Source: Metellina segmentata (Eukaryota; Arthropoda; Arachnida; Araneae; Tetragnathidae). From it: DNA of 64,000 nucleotides. Made by a program: the position numbers and the translations under genes. Position 1 is the stretch's first letter. The number at the start of each line of letters is the position of its first letter. Below, piece by piece: positions 58,043 through 64,000 of this stretch. The stretch lies in NCBI GenBank assembly GCA_947359465.1, contig OX375883.1:15502088-15566087 (forward strand), written 5' to 3'. The notes beneath the pieces were generated by a model. That model was given only the letters and a program-made list of their open reading frames with translations. It was not told the origin of the DNA and did no database searches.

Positions 58043-58375
58043 TAATGGTAATGGTAATTTTAGTTAACGTCGTACTAGAGCAACACAACGGGCTATTGAC
58101 GACGGTCTGGGATCAGTCCCTTAAGGGAAAGATCCGAGGACAACACCTCGTAATTTTGAACCACGGTCAGATGACGAAGCAACACCTGAGCTGGCACCCC
58201 ACTCTCCAAACTTCCACGCCAACCCAACGTGAGGACTTTCGGCCACGACAGATTTAAGGTGCACCAGCCGCTTCTACACCATACGTTTACAAACATCCAT
58301 GCCCGGACCCGGATTCGAACCAGGAACCTTCCGATCTAGAGGCTAACACCTTAACCACTATACCGGTTGGTCGGC
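58043..58375 (-). mobile_element. SINE-1, full length, 14-bp TSD
   Basis: A complete minus-strand copy. CCCACCAGTTAGGG is exactly duplicated at 58029-58042 and 58376-58389. It lies within the ATCGAT-rich element. Confidence 0.95.
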
Positions 58376-58900
58376 CCCACCAGTTAGGGAAAAAACTCTT
58401 TCTGATGGGACGGATGTCGTCATCACTTACAAATACTTAGTTACACGGTTATTTTTCTTAATTTTTACTATGGTGCTTTTTTCAATCCGAAATAAAACAT
58501 CGATGTTAAACAAACATCGGCTCCAATAAATCGTTGGTAAATACATAGATGTTTCTTATAAAACATCGATGTTAAACAAACGTCGACTCCATTAAATCGA
58601 TGGTAAATACATCGACGTTTTTTTTATAAAACATCGACGTCGCATCCCTAGTGCCAGCTCAGGTGTGACCACATCATCTGACTGTGGTTCGAAATGACGT
58701 GGTGTTGTCCTCGGAACTTTTCCTTCGGGTGTTGAACCCACACCGGTGGCCATGAGCGCGTTGTTTTGCTCCAGTACGACGTTAATTAAAATACTTGCCT
58801 GCCAGGGTAACGGTGATTGAAGTATGAAAGGTATGCACATATAGTATCACGTTTATGATGAGCATTTTATTTTAAGGGTTAATCTTTGCATCGTTTTATA

Positions 58901-59882
58901 CGAGAGTAAGTCAAAAATTACTTACACTTTTAGTTCTACAACTTTATTAAACAAAGATAGGTGTGCAACAGATACATTAGTTTTCGATATATAGACTCCA
59001 CCTTGAGCAATGCACTTGGTCCAGCGAGGCACAAGCTTCCGTATGTCTTCCTGGTAGAAGGTTTTCGATTGGTCGTGAAGCCACTTTTGCACTACATCCC
59101 GAACGTCCATGTCTGAGGCAAATCGACGACCTCTCAAAGCTTCCTTGAGCGGCCCAAAGAGATGAAAATCTGAGGGAGCGAGATCTGAGCTGTAGGGAGG
59201 GTGTTTCAGGGTCTCAAAGCCCAACCTGTTGATTGTTTCTATGGTGTTATGGGCCGTGTAGGACCGTGCGTTGCCTTGCAACAACAAAACTTTCTTTGAG
59301 AGTAGACCACGGCGTTTGTTTCGAATTGCTGGTTTCAGCTTATTGGCCAACAAATCACTGTACCTCGAACTATTTACGGTAGTACTCCTGTCTAAGAAGT
59401 CGTCCAGTATAGGGCCTTTTTTCGTCCCAAAACAGGGTTAGTATAACCTTCCCAGCCGATGGCGAGGTCTTGGATTTTTTTTCTAGCTCCCTCTATTTGT
59501 GTCACGTTCGTTCGGCCACTTTTAAACATTTCTTTCCATAAAAAAACAACGGTTTTACGAGATAAAGCACTTTCTCCGTCCTGTGACAAAAGTCTCCGGT
59601 GAATTTCAGCACCTTTTACCCCCTCTGACAACAAAAATCTGATCACTCCTCGTTGCTCCTTTTCGGTACAATCTGATAGCGGAGCTGACATGCTTACGTT
59701 GTTGTAGCTAGAAAACAACTGACGCGATCATGGTTACAGTACATTACACATGACCATAGACGCGCCAACTCAACGCATGCGCATGCAACCGCCAACTCAA
59801 CGCATGCGCATGCAACCGCCAACTATCTTTGTTTTATGAAGTTGAAGAACAAAAAGTGTAAGTAATTTTTGACTTACCCTCG
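58901..59882 (-). mobile_element. Mariner element, internally deleted
   Basis: The ends CGAGAGTAAGTCAAAAATTA and (minus strand) CGAGGGTAAGTCAAAAATTA start inverted repeats of about 60 bp (to ACACTTTT.GTTCT.CAACTT). TA flanks at 58899-58900 and 59883-59884. Length 982 bp against about 1.3 kb for intact mariners. A direct repeat CCAACTCAACGCATGCGCAT occurs twice at 59766-59810. Confidence 0.92.
58934..59718 (-). pseudogene. Mariner transposase, deleted and frameshifted
   Basis: Minus strand: residues MSAPLSDCTEKEQRGVIRFL and EIHRRLLSQDG...RKTVVFLWKEMF form the N-terminal HTH of a mariner transposase. Near 59480 the frame skips the first catalytic region and reads SAGKVILTLFWDEK, then after a shift near 59420 continues as LDDFLDRSTTVNS and RRGLLSKKVLLLQGNARSYT. 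Here the second catalytic Asp (HDNA in the family) is Gly. The third motif YSSDLAPSDFHLFGPLKEAL and the C-terminal IRKLVPRWTKCI are intact. The loss of the first motif, the Asp-to-Gly change and the frameshift make it inactive. Confidence 0.88.
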
Positions 59883-59993
59883 TACGTGTGTTGGCTAAAG
59901 GAATCGACATACCGGTTCTCCTATGTCCAGTTCCGATCTCAATCACGCACAGACATGTCCGAAGCAACTGAATGTCTTTTTTCGTGGTTTCAG

Positions 59994-60169
59994 AACGGGA
60001 TCGAGGAGCGAGGCAAGTACAAGAACAACGTGCTGCTGGCGTCGGGAGACCGGAAACACCTGTTCATCCTGCGGTCAGCGAAGTTCCGTGAGAGAGTGGA
60101 GGCTGCGGTCAACGCCGCACACCGCTCGTCACAGATTGCCCTGCAGAAAGCCGACATCGCCATATCCAG
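59994..60169 (+). CDS. jp: Junctophilin, exon at MORN-helix border
   Basis: It starts in phase 0 after TTCGTGGTTTCAG and ends with two bases of a codon before GTAAGG. It encodes NGIEERGKYKNNVLLASGDR, which completes the last MORN unit (xGxEExGKYKNN is typical), then HLFILRSAKFRERVEAAVNA and AHRSSQIALQKADIAISR, the start of the alpha-helical region that spans the contact gap. The continuing Ala-rich helix, the divergent domain and the C-terminal transmembrane anchor are not seen before 64000, so the next intron exceeds 3.8 kb. High GC as in the other exons. Confidence 0.93.
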
Positions 60170-60184
60170 GTAAGGGGCACCTAA

Positions 60185-60966
60185 TCTATCTTCTATATGT
60201 TATATAATAGGATGTGTGTATGTATATATATTTCTATATTCTCTTACAAACTTACATCCTTTGACCCATCCACACCAAATTTGGTGGGCTTATACTTTAA
60301 AACACTGCGGAAAACATAGGATATTTCTTTCCTGTCTTCAGATCAATCAGCCGACCAACCGGTATAGTGGTTAAGGTGTTAGCATCTAGATCGGAAGGTT
60401 CCTGGTTCGAATCCGGGTCCGGGCATGGGTGTTTGTAAGCGTATGGTGTAGAGGCGGCTGGTGCACCTTAAATCTGTCGTGGCCGAAAGTCCTCACGTTG
60501 GGTTGGCGTGGAAGTTTGGAGAGTGGGGTGCCAGCTCAGGTGTTGCTTCGTCATCTGACCGTGGTTCAAAATTACGAGGTGTTGTCCTCGGATCTTTCTC
60601 TTAAGGGACTGATCCCGGACCGTCGTCAATAGCCCGTTGTGTTGCTCTAGTATGACGTTAACTAAAAAATTACCAATTACTTCAGATCAATCTGTAGCCA
60701 TTAAAATTGGCTCACAGGTAGTACTTAAATTGCCCTCGAAGCCCCAATTTTTAAACATAAAGTTTGTTTTCTTGCAATAAATGGACGTCGACAAGGAAAC
60801 ACGTTCTACAGAGATAGTGTATTTCAGTTAACGCAGGGAAATGTCATGGTCATATTTTAGCTGTCGCGATAGGAAACACGTTCTACAGGGTTTGTGTATT
60901 TGAGTCAACACAGGGAAATGTCGCGGTCATATCTGAAACCCGAGCTACGCCGGGTTATTCAACTAG
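60185..60966 (+). mobile_element. Helitron-like (family D) with SINE insertion
   Basis: It starts TCTATCTTCTATATG after A and ends GAGCTACGCCGGGTTATTCA plus ACTAG before T. It is homologous to 25281-25634. A segment with AGGAAACACGTTCTACAG followed by AGGGAAATGTC is present twice (about 60795-60860 and 60870-60930). A SINE-1 is inserted at 60349-60679. Confidence 0.8.
60349..60679 (+). mobile_element. SINE-1, full length, 13-bp TSD
   Basis: Complete and close to the apparent consensus: AGCCGACCAACCGGTATAGT to AAAAAATTACCAATTA. CTTCAGATCAATC is exactly duplicated at 60336-60348 and 60680-60692. A good reference copy for the family. Confidence 0.96.
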
Positions 60967-61154
60967 TGGAAGTATATACAAAAGGAGAGGGGTAGTTGTT
61001 ATTTCTTTATGTGCTATGCCACCACCACTGGTATTAACGTGACCCTTAGATTACTTTCGTCTGCTGATTGGAACCGAACTTTCATCACCTGATTGGTCCA
61101 CGGGATTGGAGAAAACGCCCACCCATTGATCGATCCTCTGATTCGTGCACTGTT

Positions 61155-61460
61155 TGGTGTCGGTGAGGGATCAATCCCGAAGGGAATGAACCAAGAACAA
61201 CGCCATAAAACCATAATTGCCTACCTACTGAGGAGAAAGTTACGTCCTTTAGAATTACGATCGGATAAGATCAACACCCGAAGAAGGCTCCCCACACTCC
61301 AAGCTTTCATCCCATGCCAACACGAAGTTTTTGAGGCCACGACAGATTTAATGTGCATCAGCCTCCACCTACACGATGATCTTTGGTTGGATCGTGTTTC
61401 GAACTCCCAACCACGGTTGATAATTCACTACTCTTCAAACTGTACTCACGCGGCCCCTGT
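61155..61460 (-). mobile_element. SINE-2, minus strand, decayed
   Basis: The minus strand reads GGTTGGGAGTTCGAAACACG, AAGATCATCGTGTAGG, GATGCACATTAAATCTGTCG, TGGCCTCAAAAACTTCGTG, then a tail with CCCTTCGGGATTGATCCC. Many substitutions. Confidence 0.7.
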
Positions 61461-61518
61461 GGTTTTAAGGAAGCAGCTAAGCGAATTGAAAATAATTGAA
61501 TTGACCCGTAGAGGAATT

Positions 61519-61844
61519 TGGTAATTTTTTTGTTAACGTCGTACTAGAGCAACACAACGGGCTATTGACGACGGTCCGGGATCAGCTCCTTAAGGAAAGA
61601 TCCGAGGACAGCAACTCGTAATTTTGAACCACGGTCAGATGACGATGGAACACCTGAGCTGGCACCCCACTCTCCAAACTTCCACGCCAACCCAACGTGA
61701 GGGCTTTCGGCCACGAGCGATTTAAGGTGCACCAGCCGCCTCTACACCATACGCTTACAAACATCCATGCCCGGACCCGGATTCGGACCAGGAACCTTCC
61801 GATCTAGAGGCTAACACCTTAACCACTATGACGGTTGGTCGGCC
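61519..61844 (-). mobile_element. SINE-1, full length
   Basis: A minus-strand copy from GGCCGACCAACCGTCATAGT (one A-box change) to the tail GTTAACAAAAAAATTACC. The B box is altered to GGTCCGAATCC. No clear duplication. Confidence 0.9.
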
Positions 61845-62477
61845 ATCGTAAAGGAGGTCAACATATTGGTCACACCTTTTGAAACTCCTCCCAATAGCAA
61901 TCCTAAGTCTACTTTTATCTCACGTCTATGGGCCGCCTAAGCATGTCCTTTGGTTGTACCCATAGTACAACACACAAAGCAGAACATCTATGTCTAAAAC
62001 AGCAAACACTCGATATCTGGAAATGAATTTCGCACAGATTATTCTGTCTCAAATTTGTGAGTCAACGCAGCAAATGTGAAATACATGAAGGCTATTGAGA
62101 GGAGCTATAAAGTGTGACCAACATACTGACTAGTAGTCTCGTGACTGTTTTGCGAAACATTGACTTGGTTGACCGATATGGCGTCTTATCGCCTTTTATT
62201 ACGATTTTTTATTACGGCTTTTGACATGGCAGGTGCGTGAATCGTATTTCTATGGACTGAAGACAAAACGGTGAAGTCGCCAAAGTCTACTACCATGAGA
62301 TGAACAATCAATGGACCAATCGAAGGATCAGTCTATGGACGGGCGTCTTATGATCGATCTATGGATCGATCAGGTGGTCAATGTCCGGTTCTCCTCAGCA
62401 GACGAAAGTAGTCTTAGGGTCACTTTACAAGTAGGTTAACACTGCTCAATCTAGTTTCATATTTCCTCTATGGGTCG
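61845..62477. other. No recognised feature
   Basis: Unique-looking intronic DNA with moderate base composition. No SINE, no terminal repeats and no exon-like reading frame with splice sites that continues junctophilin. Confidence 0.4.
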
Positions 62478-62479
62478 TG

Positions 62480-62752
62480 TTAGTCTTTAGATAGGAAAGT
62501 TCCTGGTTCGAATCCATGTCCGGGCATGGATGAAAGCGTAAGCGTGTCTGTAAGCGTATGCTGTAGAGGCGGCTGGTGCACCTTAAATCTAAGCGCGGCC
62601 GAAAATCCTCACGTTGGGTTGGTGTGGAAGTTTGGAGAGTGGGGTGCCAGCTCAGGTGTTGTTTTGTCATCTGACCACGGTTCAAAATTACGAGGTATTG
62701 TCCTCTGATATTTTCCTTAAGGGACTGATCCCGGACCGTCGTCAATAGCCCC
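62480..62752 (+). mobile_element. SINE-1, both ends truncated
   Basis: It starts TCTTTAGATAGGAAAGTTCC and has an extra GAAAGCGTAAGCGTGTCTG before GTAAGCGTATGC. It stops at GTCGTCAATAGCCCC, so the final tail is absent. Confidence 0.82.
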
Positions 62753-62857
62753 AAACCTCCCTCCGTCATAATTTAACTACTTGCACAGGATTTAAAAACA
62801 AACAATAACAGTAACTTCTTGCTCAGGACATTTTTACCATCGCTATTTCATCACTTT

Positions 62858-63020
62858 GGTGAGGTGTGGAAGTTTGGAGAGTGGGATGCAAGCGCGGGAG
62901 TTTTTCTCGTCATATGACCGTGGTTATGACGTGGTGTTGTCCTCGCTTTTCCCTTTGGGATTGATCATGGACCGTCATCCATAAATAACCCATAGTGTTG
63001 CTCCAGTGCGATGCTAATTA
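62858..63020 (+). mobile_element. SINE-2 3' half
   Basis: From GTGAGGTGTGGAAGTTTGG to CCAGTGCGATGCTAATTAAG; several small deletions (GGTTATGACGTGG). Confidence 0.7.
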
Positions 63021-63071
63021 AGCATACTTACCTACCATCCCTATTTCAACGCTCGCGGTAGATGGGTTGGT

Positions 63072-63640
63072 AGGTAGATAGGTATTTTAATTAACCTCGT
63101 ACTGGAGCAATACCGCGGGCTATTGGCGACGGTCCGAGATCATTCCTAACAGGAAAGATCGGAGGACAACACCACGTCATTTTGAACCGCAGTCAGATAA
63201 TGAGGGAGCACATGAGCTGGCACCCCACACTTTAAACTTCCACGCCACGCCAACGTGAGGATATTTGAGACCACCATGGATTTAACGTGCACCAGCCCCC
63301 TTTGTATACGATGGTCTTTTGCTGGATTCGAACTCATCCCTGTTGGAAGAGTAACGGACCAGCAACCGGACGGTTACGAGTTGGAATCCAGTTAAAGACC
63401 GTTGATTTCAAAGGTTTCTGGTGCACGTTGAATCTATCGGGGCCTCAAATATCTTCACGCTAATGTGAGAGTAAAAGTTTGAAGAGTGGGGTGCGAGCTC
63501 AGATGTGACCTTGTCATCTCACCATGGTTAAAAAATACGTGGTTTTGTCTTTAGATCTTTCCTTTGCTGTTTGATACGAGATCGTAGCCAATATTCTGTT
63601 GTCTTGCTCCAGTGCGATGTTGATTAAATGCCCATCTACC
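63072..63640. mobile_element. Head-to-head SINE-2 pair
   Basis: Position 63072-63348 is a minus-strand SINE-2 (tail ACCTATCTACCTACCAACCC, head GAGTTCGAATCCAGC...). Position 63340-63640 is a plus-strand SINE-2 (CTGTTGGAAGAGTAACGGAC, CAGCAACCGGACGG, ... TGATTAAATGCCCATC). The heads meet, so the two can pair as a hairpin. Confidence 0.82.
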
Positions 63641-64000
63641 AACGCTATTTCAATAATTCATCCTCAATTTGGTACAGCTGCAGTCTACATTTATAGCAGT
63701 GGAAACGGCCTTGGTGATTCTTTTGGCGCACTTCTAAAGTTACCAAGGACATAACTATTTCAAAAATAATTTTCTGTTAAAAGTATTTTTCTTTTTACTA
63801 CGGAAAATGAAAACTTCAAAACACATGTAAACGTTTTGAAAAATATGTTTTGTAAAAACTTTCACATTAAGTAAAAATTGTAACTGAAATTTTTTTTTAC
63901 AAAAAAAGTACTTGGTTTCAACGGATTGCAAGAAATCAGCCTGATACGTCAGAACTGTACCGTGAAAAAAAAATTACAATAAAAGAAAATTCCGTAACTG
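63641..64000. other. AT-rich end with dispersed repeat
   Basis: Position 63673-63738 is the best plus-strand copy of the dispersed repeat (CAGCTGCAGTCTACATTTAT ... TTTTGGCGCACTTCT). The rest is poly-A/T-rich with no coding sign. The window ends inside what is probably a junctophilin intron. Confidence 0.5.

Larger units (their letters stand above)
56176..58650. mobile_element. ATCGAT-rich hAT-like element, copy e
   Basis: The left end TAGGGAAGCGACGTCGACAA and minus-strand right end TAGGGATGCGACGTCGATG are followed on both sides by AAAACATCGATGTTT-type repeats. GTACCAAC and GTGCCAGC flank it, an 8-bp duplication with two changes, as for hAT. Its centre is interrupted by two Helitrons (56341-57106, 57122-57774) and a SINE-1 (58043-58375). 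No transposase. Confidence 0.75.
56040..58798 (+). mobile_element. SINE-2 split by hAT-like element
   Basis: The 5' part is 56040-56175 (GGAGGGTTGCGAGTTCGAAT to GCGAGTGGGGTACCAAC). The 3' part is 58651-58798 (GTGCCAGCTCAGGTGTGACC to GTTAATTAAAATACTTGCC). The duplicated GTACCAAC/GTGCCAGC marks the insertion of 56176-58650. Confidence 0.85.
54888..59993 (+). other. Junctophilin intron packed with transposons
   Basis: The 5,106-bp intron starts GTAATG and ends TTTTTTCGTGGTTTCAG. About four fifths is identifiable mobile DNA: SINE-1 and SINE-2 copies, an hAT-like element holding two Helitrons and a SINE, and a mariner. They are in both orientations. Confidence 0.85.

Noticed and set aside
60349..60430. 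tRNA genes at GGTATAGTGG...GGTTCGAATCC
   Set aside because: The A and B boxes are parts of SINE heads: each is followed by the SINE body and flanked by target duplications, and no good acceptor-stem pairing closes the structure.
60429..60632. Recurrent 67-codon frame starting MFVSVWCRGGWCTL at many places
   Set aside because: It is the SINE-1 body read on its sense strand. It appears wherever the SINE occurs and is broken at different points.

Overview
The window is metazoan, and most likely arthropod, nuclear DNA. It has spliced coding exons with GT/AG borders, long AT-rich non-coding stretches, many tRNA-derived SINEs and many DNA transposon remnants. Nothing in it looks bacterial or plasmid-borne. 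The SINEs, mariner/Tc1 copies and Helitrons fit an arthropod, and I lean towards a chelicerate such as a spider. That placement is an inference from the general style of the SINEs and should be checked by a search.

The only host gene I can identify is part of a junctophilin on the plus strand. Three exons (52468-52709, 54630-54887, 59994-60169) carry MORN repeats, the conserved joining segment and the start of the helical domain. Their splice phases agree. Earlier MORN exons and the C-terminal membrane anchor are not visible, so the flanking introns are long or leave the window. The first intron seen holds a degenerate minisatellite. The second is a 5.1-kb stack of nested transposons.

The rest is mobile-element territory. 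1-8450: AT-rich DNA, Helitron pieces, an hAT MITE, a 63-bp tandem array and a pogo/Tigger element with a Harbinger-like insertion. 8844-20350: dense SINE copies, a mariner-like element holding a Helitron and a SINE, a 1-kb minisatellite that grew inside a SINE, and a foldback element. 21041-25634: Helitrons and two decayed Tc1-type elements. 26892-29482: a transposon with inverted repeats of about 175 bp that encodes a decayed protein with FEN/XPG-like nuclease motifs and no DDE transposase that I can see. This is the most interesting object here. 31173-43412: a Tc1 copy split by a SINE, a piggyBac remnant containing two opposed nested Helitrons, two members of another transposase family, and an RNase H-bearing LINE with two insertions. 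43400-49967: hAT-like elements, a LINE split by a TTAA-flanked MITE, a Ty3/gypsy fragment and more SINEs. 54888-64000: intronic SINEs, hAT, Helitrons and a mariner.

The many exact insertion signatures (TA, TTAA, TAA and 8-bp duplications, A|T Helitron junctions, 11-14 bp SINE duplications) give a relative order of insertion. They make the window a good record of transposon stratigraphy. Short open reading frames that lie inside SINEs, satellites and microsatellites are not reported as genes.
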